64,000 nt of DNA from Porphyrobacter sp. HT-58-2 (GCF_002952215.1 NZ_CP022600.1:1860001-1924000); one strand, 5' to 3'; positions 36,119 through 45,500 are shown, counted from the first letter of the stretch. Made by a program: numbers and translations. The notes: generated by a model from the letters alone, not told the origin.

Positions 36119-36973
36119 TTACCTGAGCCCGGCTTCCTCATGCAGCATCTGACGAAGGGCCTCGCGCCAGTGAATTGGCTCCTCGCCGAGCAAAGCGCGC
36201 GTGGCGTGACAATCAAGGGGCGGCTGGACCCGCGGCAAAGCAAGGGCGGGGGGCTCATGATCCGGGCGCATACGGATCGCAGGGATCCTCCTGATAAGGC
36301 CAAGCGCATGGGCATCTTCTGCAATCGCCGCAGCGATTTGCTCCCAGCTGGCGACCCCCTCATCACAATGGTGATAAATGCCGTTCGCGCCCTGTGCGAT
36401 CAGGCTCCAAACGGTGCGCGCCAGCCCGCTCGCCGAGGTCAACGCGCCAATCGTACCTGCAGGCACGTCGATTTCTTCGCGTTCATTCATCAGCGTGATC
36501 ATGCTCCGAACGAAGTTATGGTGGCCCGTGCTGTAAATCAGCCCGGTCCGGATCAGCAGGTCTTGCTTGCGAAGGTGATCTTCGCTTTCCGTCTTTGACT
36601 GCCCGAATGCACAAATGGGAACGCGTACATCATAGGGCCGATAGGGCCGCGAAGATGAGCCATCGAAAACCAGATTGGTCGAAATCTGCACGAGCTTCCC
36701 GCCCGTCTGGTCAACGGCCTCGACCATCGCTGCAACCGCGTCCGCATTGACAGCACGAAGATAGCCCATGTCCGTCTCGGCTGGATCATCTGCGCGACAG
36801 GCGGCGGTGTTGATGATCACGTCCGGTGCCTCAACCACCAGTCTGGCCCGCAGCATAGGGATGTCAGCAAGATCGCAATCCTCCACGTCGATCGCGTTCA
36901 CCTCTGCCCATGAGGGGGCATGCTGTTGGAGCGCCTGGCCCAGTTGGCCGTTGCCACCTGTGATAATGATCAT
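36119..36973 (-). CDS. RmlD-like NAD(P)-dependent sugar reductase with Tyr-to-Phe change
   Basis: 284 residues of the dTDP-4-dehydrorhamnose reductase family (extended SDR). The Rossmann start is MIIITGGNGQLGQAL; DLAD, VIINTAACRADD and QISTNLVFDGSS follow the family pattern. The active-site YxxxK reads FGQSK (TTC codon), so the catalytic Tyr is Phe while the Lys is kept. No rmlA, rmlB or rmlC is nearby. The frame is intact. It may bind a nucleotide sugar without reducing it or use a different mechanism. Confidence 0.8.
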   Translation of the reverse strand: MIIITGGNGQLGQALQQHAPSWAEVNAIDVEDCDLADIPMLRARLVVEAPDVIINTAACRADDPAETDMGYLRAVNADAVAAMVEAVDQTGGKLVQISTNLVFDGSSSRPYRPYDVRVPICAFGQSKTESEDHLRKQDLLIRTGLIYSTGHHNFVRSMITLMNEREEIDVPAGTIGALTSASGLARTVWSLIAQGANGIYHHCDEGVASWEQIAAAIAEDAHALGLIRRIPAIRMRPDHEPPALALPRVQPPLDCHATRALLGEEPIHWREALRQMLHEEAGLR

Positions 36974-37788
36974 GGGAATATGAGAACCTTTCCTGAAGCG
37001 GGTCGGGATTGCGACGCGGCGCGGCGTTCCTGGCCGCGATTTTCACTATCCTAAGGCCCACCTGGCCTATCCCAAAGTGCTATGTAGGCGCCCCGAGCAT
37101 CAGTAGCAGGCTCGCCGCACCCTTGTGTACAATTTGGAGCTGTTTGCATCGCTCAGGACATGCGCACGGACTTGCCGGGGTCGGAACCGGCAGGGCAGGG
37201 CATTCGGCGCCCGCGCCGCGACCCACTCCCGGGCCGCGATCCGATCACGCTGAGCCTTGCCATTGGCCTGCTTGAGAGGGGTGTGCCTTGGCCCCTCGCA
37301 AGGTTGACCATCGGTATGAGCCAAAGCCAATGGCACCGTCCTTGAGCGGGCCTGTGTGGCGCGCACAAGGGCTGTGCCTGGCTCTCACGGTCAGGGTTCT
37401 CAGTCTTGCGCCCGAGCGCTCGCGCTCCACTTGCCGGCAAGACAGCATTGGCGCGGCGCCCATCAGTGGCACTTCGTACCGTTTGGGCCGGTGCGACCGC
37501 CCATCGCAGCCATCAATTGCGCAGGCGAGCAGCGCGCAGCCCGGTGCTGCTGAAAGTCCCCCGTACCGCAGGTGCATGCTGCCGTGCCCCTCGAAATCCT
37601 CCGGAAGGATGTGCCTCTGCCGAAATTTCAGATGCCGAGATGGTTTCTTCACAACCGCCGAGGGCGGCGAGCCTCACCGGGCATGATCCAAGCCCGTTCT
37701 GGAATCCTATGGGAATGGAGGCAGGAGCCGCAACGCGCGCCCGGCGGTACCGCCGGGCCAATTCTCAAGCCATCCGGGTGCGGCCTTG
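36974..37788. other. Gene-free 0.8 kb, content unexplained
   Basis: High-GC DNA with many overlapping open frames on both strands, none with a recognisable domain or ribosome binding site. This could be a decayed gene; the parent was not identified. Confidence 0.45.
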
Positions 37789-38022
37789 TTACCAGGCATC
37801 AAAGAACGGATCGAAATACCGCGTCGGTGATGCCGGACTTTGGGCAGTGCGCAGGTAAGCATCCTTGTCGTCGGCCTCAGGGGTTTGACTGAAAAGGCCA
37901 GCCAGATCCTCCAAACCCAGATCAAACCGCCGAACAAGGACCGCGATCTTCTTCAGCGCCTCCTCACGGGCGATCTCTTCTGCTTCCAAGATTTCCTTAT
38001 ACCCAATCCTGCTCTTCACCAC
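37789..38022 (-). CDS. Small H-NS-like protein, paralogue of 46018
   Basis: About 77 residues from GTG 38022 (a second GTG at 38019), with GGGGGAAA just upstream. The core is KEILEAEEIAREEALKKIAV, then LVRRFDLGLEDLAGLF; it ends RYFDPFFDAW. The gene at 46018 has the same plan: EIMEAEAIHKEDALRRIAAM, NRYQITKADLAAIL, FVPFFDVR. The helix plus L..LV..F.L...DL pattern recalls the oligomerisation region of H-NS-family proteins (weak inference). No other function can be proposed. Confidence 0.55.
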   Translation of the reverse strand: MVKSRIGYKEILEAEEIAREEALKKIAVLVRRFDLGLEDLAGLFSQTPEADDKDAYLRTAQSPASPTRYFDPFFDAW

Positions 38023-38372
38023 TTTCCCCCGATGAACATCAAGAGCGGAGATAAATATCCGCAAAAACAAAAGGTTTGATGATTTATTGTCTGCCCAAAC
38101 GGTGCCGTCAGGCAGCGATTGCACTCCTTACTGACTTCTTTCCCGGCCCCAGGCTCCTCATGTGAGGAGCGCCTCACCGGAACGCAAAAAGTGATGACAT
38201 CCCTTTGCGCTGGATTGAAGCGGAATGCGCCACAATCGCATTTGCATGCCCTCGTGCGATTATCCGATAGTTTCAGGCCGAAGACCGTGACCTTCAGTCA
38301 GGATCGAATATCCTTCTCTCCATAACCCCATTCAAGGACCAAAGCGCGACAGCCTCGCTGCGTCACGAACCT
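38023..38372. other. No gene recognised
   Basis: About 350 bp between two minus-strand small genes. Likely contains the promoter of the 38022 gene; nothing else stands out. Confidence 0.4.
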
Positions 38373-38546
38373 TTAGTGTATCACCACTTCGGAGGTTTCC
38401 GCGCAGTCGCCTGCGATCAGCGCGCCGTGCTCTTGCGCAAAATGGTCGATCAGCGCCTGCAGATGTCCGACGGCGACCCAGTCTCGCTTGATGGCGAGAT
38501 CGCCCTGTAGCGCATTGAGCAACAGCAGCTCGCGTTTGATTGTCAT
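38373..38546 (-). CDS. Small helical hypothetical protein
   Basis: 57 residues: MTIKRELLLLNALQGDLAIK, then RDWVAVGHLQALIDHFAQEH. ATG 38546 is supported by GGAGGG seven bases upstream. Probably two amphipathic helices. No family recognised. It diverges from the LuxR-type regulator at 38811. Confidence 0.5.
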   Translation of the reverse strand: MTIKRELLLLNALQGDLAIKRDWVAVGHLQALIDHFAQEHGALIAGDCAETSEVVIH

Positions 38547-38810
38547 TGCGGCACCCTCCAACCAGCGTAAATATTGCTCCATAATGGGGATTTTGTCGAA
38601 TCCTATTTGCGATCGACAAGGACAGGTCTGAAAGATCCCTACGGCTGGGATCGTCGATCGGATGCGCCCGAGGAGCTGTCGTTGGTCCCAAATTCGCAGC
38701 CTTGCCAGGCGCTCGCAGGGGATTGGCACCTAAGGATTTCTACGGATTCGTAAATTCGGCATTTACCATCTTTTTTTCCGCAGATTCATGAGCATCAAAG
38801 GGGAACCGTG

Positions 38811-39431
38811 ATGCAACATGAAACTGAAATCGCCGCAAAACCGGTGCTGCACTTTATCGAAAGGGATACCCAGGCCCGTGTCGCATGCGTACAGGCGGGG
38901 CTTGCGATCGGATGCCACAGCGAGCTCTATTCAGACCTTTCGGAGCTTATGGCTTATCCACCCCGCGACGGCCTAATCATTGCGCGTGATGACGCGATGC
39001 ATGGCGGCATTTCGCTGATCCTGGATCGGCTGGTCGAGGTCGGAATCTGGCTGCCGGTCCTTGCGATGGACGTCAATCCGCGCCCCGCGCAAATTGTCTC
39101 TGCGATCAAGCTGGGCGCGCTTGACTTCCTTGTGATGCCGTTGAAGCCGGAGCGCCTTGAAGCATCGATTTCGCGTCTTGCCGATGAAGTGCAGGAAGCA
39201 TCGGCCTCGCGTCGCAGGCTCGTTGAGGCACGTGAACGCCTGTCACGCCTCTCCGCGCGCGAAAAGGAAGTGCTCGAGCAGCTGTCTGACGGCCTGTCGA
39301 ACAAGGAAATGGCACGGGTCCTCGACATCAGCCCCAGGACAGTCGAAATCCACCGTTCCAACATGATGTTGAAGATCGGCGCCCGCCATCCTGCCGAAGC
39401 AGTCCGCCTGAAGCTCGAGGCGCGTATTTGA
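38811..39431 (+). CDS. LuxR/FixJ-type regulator with a pseudo-receiver
   Basis: 206 residues. The C-terminal LuxR HTH is clear: LSAREKEVLEQLSDGLSNKE, then MARVLDISPRTVEIHRSNM. The N-terminal 125 residues fit a receiver fold (GIWLPVLAMDVN, AIKLGALDFLVMPL), but the positions of the phospho-Asp, Thr and Lys hold Ala, Met and Met in the FixJ alignment I made by eye. It is probably not controlled by phosphotransfer. GGGGA lies eight bases before ATG 38811. Position next to small secreted proteins and EPS genes suggests it regulates them (inference). Confidence 0.82.
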   Translation: MQHETEIAAKPVLHFIERDTQARVACVQAGLAIGCHSELYSDLSELMAYPPRDGLIIARDDAMHGGISLILDRLVEVGIWLPVLAMDVNPRPAQIVSAIKLGALDFLVMPLKPERLEASISRLADEVQEASASRRRLVEARERLSRLSAREKEVLEQLSDGLSNKEMARVLDISPRTVEIHRSNMMLKIGARHPAEAVRLKLEARI

Positions 39432-39553
39432 TGGCGGGCCGGGAGACGGCCTGAATTGCTGCCGCGGTTGGCTCTGGGGTTACGTATTCCCCCGGTTGCA
39501 ATTTCTTAACAAGTGCCGTAGAGAAAGAGCTCAACGCGTGGTGGAGAACTTTG

Positions 39554-39781
39554 ATGGTCATGAAAAAAGTTGTGCTTGGGCTCGGAGCACTTGCTCTGAT
39601 TGCGGCGCCAGCGGTTGCGCAGGTCGCTGCGGGGCCTGCTGTCGCTCCGCTTAGCGGGGATGAAAGCGAGCTTTCGAAGTCTTCGTCGATCATTCTCGGT
39701 GTTCTCGGAACCATTGCTGTTGTCGGTGCCGTGATCGCACTCACCGACGACGACGATCCGCAGGTACCCGTCAGCGGTTGA
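39554..39781 (+). CDS. Small secreted protein A of a three-member family
   Basis: 75 residues: MVMKKVVLGLGALALIAAPA, signal-peptide-like and cleaved near AVAQ, then PLSGDESELSKSSSIILGVL and GTIAVVGAVIAL, ending in the acidic TDDDDPQVPVSG. GGAG at 39543-39546 sets the start at 39554. Protein C (42173) shares PLSGDESELS and IILGVLG; protein B (40495) is more distant. A single C-terminal membrane segment with an acidic tail is seen. Unknown function; followed by a strong terminator. Confidence 0.6.
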   Translation: MVMKKVVLGLGALALIAAPAVAQVAAGPAVAPLSGDESELSKSSSIILGVLGTIAVVGAVIALTDDDDPQVPVSG

Positions 39782-39830
39782 CTTTCTAGCTGGCCGATCT
39801 CCTGGTCTGGCTCGGTCTTGCTGTCCCGAA

Positions 39831-39866
39831 AGAAGTCCCTGGAGCGATCCAGGGGCTTCTTTTTTC
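39831..39866 (+). terminator. Intrinsic terminator of small gene A
   Basis: Stem AGAAGTCCCTGGA (39831-39843), loop GCGA, complementary TCCAGGGGCTTCT, then a run of T. Classic rho-independent form 50 bp after the stop. Confidence 0.85.
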
Positions 39867-40494
39867 GTTGGTCGGTTGCCGGAGATCTTTTGTGAGTTGG
39901 CTCGGAATTGTGTGGCTGGAGGATTGCCGGAGGTCCGCACACATGAGCTCCGGGGGTTGCGATGAGCAAGGCGGCAAACATGCTCTATGCTGAGGTGTGA
40001 AAACCTCCGGTGCCCAAGGGGCTGTCCCTTAAACCCTGTTAGTCGGAGCTCGGTGAAGGGACTTTTGTCCCAACGTTATCAGGGCGAACAAAGGGTTTGG
40101 GCGTCGGAACCCGAATGTGGCCTGAAGACTTCATCGTCGGCTAACGGACGCCTAGGATGAGGTTCCCGACGTTCGAGCGCTCGACGGTCTTTGTCGTCCG
40201 TGATCCCTGACGTCGCCGATCGGTGGCCTCGTGCCGAGGTTGGGGGGCAGCGTCCGTCCTTAGGCGGTCCGACACAACCATTTGGCCCATCATGCTTATA
40301 AAGCCGCCAAGCCTTACGTTGCTGCGCTGACTTCCGGTATCAGAAGGCAGAAAGGCAAGCGTGTGCCTTGCTACCTCTCCGGCGGCTCCGTCCATGCCAC
40401 CTGGGCGACGCATGGGAGGGATATCTCGCTGGCAAAAGATACGAAGAGTGTGTAGTTATGGAACGAATCGATGATTTTGATCGGAGTGCCTCCC
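39867..40494. other. No gene recognised
   Basis: About 630 bp between small genes A and B; contains the B promoter. Frames present are not recognisable. Confidence 0.4.
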
Positions 40495-40701
40495 ATGAAG
40501 AAAACCATTTTGTTTGCGTCCGCCGCTCTTCTTGCTGCCGCTCCTGTAATGGCGCAGTCGGTTCCGATCATCGCCCCTGCCGAGGGTGAGGGCCTGTCGG
40601 ATACTGGCGCGGGCATCGTTGCTGCTGCCTTTATTGCCGGCATCGTCGCAATCGCGGTTGTTGGGGCTTCGTCGGACGACAATCTCCCTGTCAGCGCCTG
40701 A
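40495..40701 (+). CDS. Small secreted protein B of a three-member family
   Basis: 68 residues: MKKTILFASAALLAAAPVMA signal peptide, then PAEGEGLSDTGAG, a hydrophobic segment IVAAAFIAGIVAIAVVG and the acidic end SSDDNLPVSA. Same plan as A and C (signal, short Gly/Ser/Glu linker, membrane segment, DDN.PVS tail) but lower identity. GGAG at 40482-40485 upstream of ATG. Has its own terminator at 40792. Confidence 0.6.
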   Translation: MKKTILFASAALLAAAPVMAQSVPIIAPAEGEGLSDTGAGIVAAAFIAGIVAIAVVGASSDDNLPVSA

Positions 40702-40791
40702 TTTCCAGATCGAATGACCTGACGCCTAGGGGGCCTGATTAAGGCTCAGCCTCATTCTCGCTTGTCGTTCCTGGGTTTCGGCAAGTCATCG

Positions 40792-40825
40792 AGCAGCGGC
40801 ACCGCAAGGTGCCGCTGCTTTTCCT
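40792..40825 (+). terminator. Intrinsic terminator of small gene B
   Basis: Twelve paired bases, AGCAGCGGCACC (40792-40803) and GGTGCCGCTGCT (40808-40819), with loop GCAA and a T-rich tail. Confidence 0.85.
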
Positions 40826-41399
40826 TTGTTGTAGTCTGAGAAACGGCGGGCGATCTGAAAAGATTGGTACCGGCGAACCATTGGCGACGCCGGATAGGTT
40901 CTCTCCATGACGTGCCGAAAGAAAATTCTCCGGCTTCCTATGAGCGCCGCTCCTGTCCGGCGTTAACCTTGGAGCGAATGGAAAGCGCCCCGAACGGATC
41001 GCCCCAGTCTCTTCCAGATGTTTGGGGACGTGGCTGGTGATCAGACTTGAGGCGCCTGACCATGTCGATGGCTTGAAACGGCCAGGACCGTTGGTGCCGG
41101 CGGTTGCGCGGGAGGCACTTCTTGATTGAAAGACTGTGCGCGAGCACCTTCCTGCGATTTGAAGGCGCCGAACCACAAGCCCTGGCCAGTCCGTCCGCGC
41201 AAGCAGCACCTCGGCGAACCATGCCTTCGTGATCGCATCGCGCCAAGCCCAGTGTGTCTAGCGAGCGCCTTTTCCGCAAGACCGCTGCAATGGGGACAAA
41301 GGCGACTATACGACTGTCACGGGCTTCCTGTGCCAGTGCTGGTTCAGGTGAGTGTTCTGGTCTGAGTGGCGCTCCTTGACACCAGCAGGGCGGCGGGCG
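40826..41399. other. No intact gene; probable decayed DNA
   Basis: Overlapping frames with no coherent homology. Directly precedes IS21 transposase remains, so it may contain other decayed mobile DNA. Confidence 0.4.
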
Positions 41400-41980
41400 C
41401 GGATAGATACCGCTCAGTTCCAAGTCGCGTTCAGCGAGAGGTCGCCTGAAGCCATGACTCGGAGGTGATCTGGTTGTTCTGGATGGAGCTCGGCCATAGC
41501 CCTGGTTGTGGAGCAAGGTTTGTTCGGCGAACGCTTCATCAAGGCCATGGCGGCGTAATGTTCAACCGCCCGCCCACACACGAAAATCCTTACAGTCCAG
41601 ACCGTAAGGTACTGCCACATCGATTTCTTCGGTGCGATTGGCTGTGCTCCGTCCGATGGTGTTTGCCACCCCATGAAATCAGGGCATTCATGAAAGTGTC
41701 GAGGGGGCAACTTCGACAATCGGTCACTGGTCCGCCTTGCAGGGCTATGTCGGCGCTTCGCCACGTGTTTCCAGGCCCTTTGCAAGCGAAGACCAAGGGC
41801 ACTATCGAACGGCTCTATGGCAATATGAGGTAAGGACCCCTTGCTCGGCTGCAGGTTCCGCAAGGCTTACAAACAGAACGGGACGTTGCGCGAATCGAAG
41901 GGCGCGCTGGTGAATCTTCGTGTGCATGCCACGATCCGCCGGCACCTGAGCGAGCATTGTGCCGGGACGGATCCGCGCTG
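41400..41980 (+). pseudogene. Remnant of an IS21-family transposase (IstA)
   Basis: Fragments in two plus-strand frames fit IstA: WLFWMELGHS followed by a shift to PWLWSKVC (family: VLGHSRWLW..FC), and QAKTKGTIERLYGNMR (family: RAKTKGKVERAIGYVR), then LVNLRVHATIRRHLSE. Stops and frameshifts separate them; the N-terminal HTH and istB are absent. Lies between small genes B and C, which suggests the insertion arrived after the family expanded. Confidence 0.55.
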
Positions 41981-42172
41981 ATGGTCTTGCCTGTGGCCAT
42001 GTGCAGTGCGCTGCTCGCAATCGAGCTGAATTGCCCAGCGCGGCTGCAGCCATAAGAATTCTGGCGCTTGCTATCGTGCGCCGTGGAATACCAGGCCATT
42101 CACGGAATTTTAGGGTTGCAATGTCTAAGGCTGGCCAGTATCCGGATCCAAAGGTTTCTGCGGAGAATAATC

Positions 42173-42397
42173 ATGATTAAGAAGATTTCCTTCGGTATTG
42201 CAGCCCTCGGCCTCGCTGCCGCGCCGGCGCTCGCGCAGGTCGCGATGGGCCCGTCTGGCGCTCCGCTGAGCGGCGATGAGAGCGAGCTTTCGGAAGGTGG
42301 TACGATCATCCTCGGCGTATTGGGCGCGGCTGTCATCATCGGCGGCATCATGGTCGCCAGCGACGACAACAATCCGCAAATTCCGGTCAGCGGCTGA
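42173..42397 (+). CDS. Small secreted protein C of a three-member family
   Basis: 74 residues: MIKKISFGIAALGLAAAPAL signal peptide cleaved after AQ, then GAPLSGDESELSEGGTIILG, membrane segment VLGAAVIIGGIMVA and tail SDDNNPQIPVSG. Nearly identical plan to A, with the same SGDESELS core. GGAG at 42162-42165 sets ATG 42173. Followed by its own strong terminator. Confidence 0.62.
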   Translation: MIKKISFGIAALGLAAAPALAQVAMGPSGAPLSGDESELSEGGTIILGVLGAAVIIGGIMVASDDNNPQIPVSG

Positions 42398-42437
42398 TTT
42401 CAACAAACGCGGTACTCGTCCTTTTCGAGTGGCCCTC

Positions 42438-42472
42438 AAGAGGTTCCCGGGCACCCGGGAGCCTCTTTTTTT
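42438..42472 (+). terminator. Intrinsic terminator of small gene C
   Basis: AAGAGGTTCCCGGG and CCCGGGAGCCTCTT pair around a short loop, then a run of T at 42466-42472. Confidence 0.88.
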
Positions 42473-42600
42473 GACCTCCTCGGCCAAGGCAACCTTGCCG
42501 CATAAGCGACTGTCACCGGATCGTCAGGGCTGAAGCATGGCTTGAAAAGCCGCCTGTAGCGCGGTTTGTATGCGCTTCTTCAAGGTGTGAAGGATCCACG

Positions 42601-42939
42601 ATGCTCGAGCGCCGACTGCCTCTTCTTGTGGCTGCGGGTGCGATCGCCATCATAGCCAATCTTGCGCCAGGAACCCTGCAGCTGGGCACTCCCAGCGACA
42701 AGCTTAACCATATGCTTGCCTTTGCGGCGCTGGTGCCCCTTGCGCTCTTTGCCTTCCCACGGGCAGGTGTGGCTGCGATCTTCCTCGGCCTTGCGTTCTT
42801 CAACGCCGGAATCGAGCTCAGTCAGGCTGCCCTTTCCCTCGGACGCAAGCCCGACCCACTCGACTGGGCTGCAGGCGTAATCGCCACCATCCCCTTCCTT
42901 GCCGCAGTCGGGCTTTACCGGCTCTATCGGGTAACCTGA
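42601..42939 (+). CDS. VanZ-like integral membrane protein
   Basis: 112 residues with four hydrophobic segments. SDKLNHMLAFAALVPLALF is the VanZ-type signature (DK.nH..aF..L), followed by GIELSQAALSLGRKPDPLDW. VanZ-like proteins are frequent beside exopolysaccharide loci; their precise role is unclear. ATG 42601 begins MLERRLPLL. Confidence 0.75.
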   Translation: MLERRLPLLVAAGAIAIIANLAPGTLQLGTPSDKLNHMLAFAALVPLALFAFPRAGVAAIFLGLAFFNAGIELSQAALSLGRKPDPLDWAAGVIATIPFLAAVGLYRLYRVT

Positions 42940-43172
42940 TCCAGGGCAGGGTGCACCCGATGATTTCTTCGCCGTAAGGACACATTATCCTTGGCTGAGG
43001 GGCTTTTGCCCAAGCCAACAGGGGGCGATTAATGTCCAGAGCCGGCTTGAGTTTTCACCCGATGCCTGAGCAAGCGCGATCCGGCGCTCCGCCTTACCCT
43101 TGCAGAAGTGTTGATATCAGAGGAGAGATATCTTTGGCGGTTTTGGCAGCATTATCTCGACGTGGAGGCTGG

Positions 43173-44633
43173 TCACTTCGCGCCGATGCCGCCTGCAATC
43201 ACCCGAAGAGTTTTGAGCGCGATCAGCACATCGAGCCATAGCGAGATGTTCTTGATGTAGTAGAAATCGTAGCGCAGCTTGCCAAACGCGTCACTGACAT
43301 CGGTGACATGACCCTGATTCACCTGTGCCCATCCCGTGATGCCGGGGCGCACAATGTGGCGATAGGAATAGAAAGGTAGCTCGGCTTCATACCATTGCGA
43401 TAGCGACTTTACCTCCGGCCGCGGGCCAATGAAGCTCATCTCACCGCGCAGGACATTGAAGATCTGCGGTAGTTCGTCGATCCGGGTCTTGCGCAGGAAC
43501 CGGCCAATCCTCGTGATACGATCATCGTCGCTGCGGGTCATCGCATCCTTGCGCATGGCGTCAATGTGGCCAGAGCGGTGGCGCTCGCGCATCGTGCGAA
43601 ATTTGATCATCCGGAAGGTTTTGCCGCGAAAGCCCATGCGTTCCTGAATGAAAATCGGATTGCCCGCCGAATCCATCCTGATCAGCAGCGCGAGGACCGC
43701 GAAGAGTGGAATGCAAAGCGGGATCAGGATCAGGGCACCAAGAATATCGATCAGCCGCTTTGCCGTGGTGTAAGGTGCATTGGGGATCAGCGACCCCAGA
43801 TCGTTCTCACTGAGATGAGTGATCTTGACCTGCCCGGACTGCATCTCGGCAATCTGCCGGAAATGATGAACCGGCACGCCCGAAAGCGCAGCCTTTGCGA
43901 ACAGACGCTCGGCCCGCTCGGAATGCGGATAATGGAGATCAGCCACGATCGCCCAGTCCCTGCGCCCTGAGGACAGAAGTCCCTCCAGGTCGGCGAAAGA
44001 TGGCGCGGGGAGAAACTGCCCGCAAAGAGCGATCTCGCTGGCACGCCCGCCTGCGACGACGACATGAGGCTTTACGATCCGTCTGCCGTAGACTGCAAAA
44101 ACAAAGCTGGTCGCCACCGCAGCGGCGGCCCCGCTGGCAAACAGCGAGCCTGAGTAGGGAATGCGCAGCAAGGCGATGACCGCAAGCGCCCCTGTGAATA
44201 CTAGGGCATTGATTGGCAGGACGTAGGAAAGATGCCGGGCATTGGCGTGGTCCTTCAATCGCGAAAGGATGTACCACGTCAAGGTGACCGATGCTGCAAG
44301 CCCGATCATTGTTTCATAGAAGGGTCCCGTGAACAGGGCGTGGTCGAAGACCGCCCAAACCGCTACGCCGGTGCCGAGGCCACCTGCAAGCAGCAGTGGA
44401 AGCTCGAATCGAGGGATCAGCCGCGTCCGACCAAACTCGGGTACCGCGACGCGCTCGGCCAGGCTGCTATGGTCGGCGGTACGGCGATCCTGGTGGATGA
44501 TTTCGAGGCTAGGCTCAGTTTCAGCATCGCTGACATTGGTCAACTCGAACACGCCAGCATCGCACACACTATCGATTGCGGCGTCATCAGGCATGCGGAT
44601 GGCCGCAGCTGACTTGATCATGTTCATCATCAA
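43173..44633 (-). CDS. Polyprenyl-phosphate sugar-1-phosphate transferase, long form
   Basis: 486 residues; likely initiates an exopolysaccharide repeat unit by moving a sugar-1-phosphate from a nucleotide sugar to undecaprenyl phosphate. Four or five N-terminal membrane segments and a Rossmann-like region precede the C-terminal PGT domain: KRLIDILGALILIPLCIPLF, ERMGFRGKTFRMIKFRTMRE, FLRKTRIDELPQIFNVLRGE, MSFIGPRPEV and GITGWAQVNQG. Coupled to the NusG-like gene: its ATG overlaps that stop by 4 bp. Confidence 0.9.
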   Translation of the reverse strand: MMMNMIKSAAAIRMPDDAAIDSVCDAGVFELTNVSDAETEPSLEIIHQDRRTADHSSLAERVAVPEFGRTRLIPRFELPLLLAGGLGTGVAVWAVFDHALFTGPFYETMIGLAASVTLTWYILSRLKDHANARHLSYVLPINALVFTGALAVIALLRIPYSGSLFASGAAAAVATSFVFAVYGRRIVKPHVVVAGGRASEIALCGQFLPAPSFADLEGLLSSGRRDWAIVADLHYPHSERAERLFAKAALSGVPVHHFRQIAEMQSGQVKITHLSENDLGSLIPNAPYTTAKRLIDILGALILIPLCIPLFAVLALLIRMDSAGNPIFIQERMGFRGKTFRMIKFRTMRERHRSGHIDAMRKDAMTRSDDDRITRIGRFLRKTRIDELPQIFNVLRGEMSFIGPRPEVKSLSQWYEAELPFYSYRHIVRPGITGWAQVNQGHVTDVSDAFGKLRYDFYYIKNISLWLDVLIALKTLRVIAGGIGAK

Positions 44634-45154
44634 TAAGACCTCGATAGCTTCGTACGACCCGAAGCAACGCGAAGTTGTGTCAAGGGCAGGGTGACCTTGG
44701 TATGTTTACCAATGATGTCGAGCAAGACCATTGCCCGCTGCTCTGGTGTGAGCCGTTCTACATAGCCCACCAAATTTGTAAACGCTCCGCTGGTGACCTC
44801 GACCAAAGCGCCGACAGAAACCTGTGGTGCTGTCGCAATGATGCCGGCATCGTCACAGGCAGCTCGAAGCTCGTTGATGACCGAATCGGGAACCGGGGCA
44901 GGGCGGTCGCCAAACTTCACCAGTCGCGATACACCATAGGTGGAGTTCACCAATGACCAGGGCGCGACTTGCGCAGGATGGCTCACGAACATGTAGCCGG
45001 AAAAGAACGGGCGAAGCTGGTCGGCGAAGCGACCACGGCGAACGATGGTGCGCTTCTCGAGCGGCTGGAACGTCTGGAAGCCCTGGCGTTCCAGATTGCG
45101 CCTTGCAATATGATCGGCGCTCGGCTTCACCTGCGCGAGAAACCAGTCGGTCAT
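44630..45154 (-). CDS. NusG/RfaH-like specialised antiterminator
   Basis: 174 residues. The NGN domain opens MTDWFLAQVKPSADHIARRN and continues LERQGFQTFQPLEKRTIVRR and FFSGYMFVS. The C-terminal KOW part contains VGALVEVTSGAFTNLVGYVE. RfaH-like proteins prevent premature termination in long polysaccharide operons. ATG 45154 is the natural NGN start; the frame is open upstream. It precedes and overlaps the sugar transferase gene, so it may act on its own operon. Confidence 0.85.
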   Translation of the reverse strand: MTDWFLAQVKPSADHIARRNLERQGFQTFQPLEKRTIVRRGRFADQLRPFFSGYMFVSHPAQVAPWSLVNSTYGVSRLVKFGDRPAPVPDSVINELRAACDDAGIIATAPQVSVGALVEVTSGAFTNLVGYVERLTPEQRAMVLLDIIGKHTKVTLPLTQLRVASGRTKLSRSY

Positions 45155-45500
45155 GTCTGCCCCCCTTCGATGCGATTCCACCTCGGTTTCGGCTACGAAC
45201 TTCACTGGTCGTTTACCATTACTAGTTGGCCCACATTCGCTGAGTCGAGCCAGTTGTGCGATGCAGCGAATTTCACGTTTCACTATGGGGCAGGCGCTCG
45301 CTGATCGGGCAAGGGTCCGCTGAAGGGGCAAGAGAAGCTTGCTCAGGCCGTTTGCCAAATCAGGTTGCCAAAATCATCGCCCACGTTATGTGTTCATTCG
45401 TGAACGCCATGCTGCGATCATGCGAATCCACTGCCACGAGCCAATTTCGGTACCCCTGCTGGGTGATGCCGTGCGGTAGCCGTGGGGGTGCTCTCGCTCC
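45155..45500. promoter_or_regulatory. Divergent regulatory region, NusG-like gene / EPS MarR gene
   Basis: About 345 bp between divergent start codons. The palindrome GTTCA-TTCG-TGAAC (45391-45404) is a candidate operator for the MarR-type protein; TTCGCTG (45236-45242) / CAGCGAA (45264-45270) is another weak inverted repeat. No gene recognised. Confidence 0.45.

Noticed and set aside
40039..40440. Transposase remnant between small genes A and B
   Set aside because: No frame with any motif that I could match; left as unexplained DNA.
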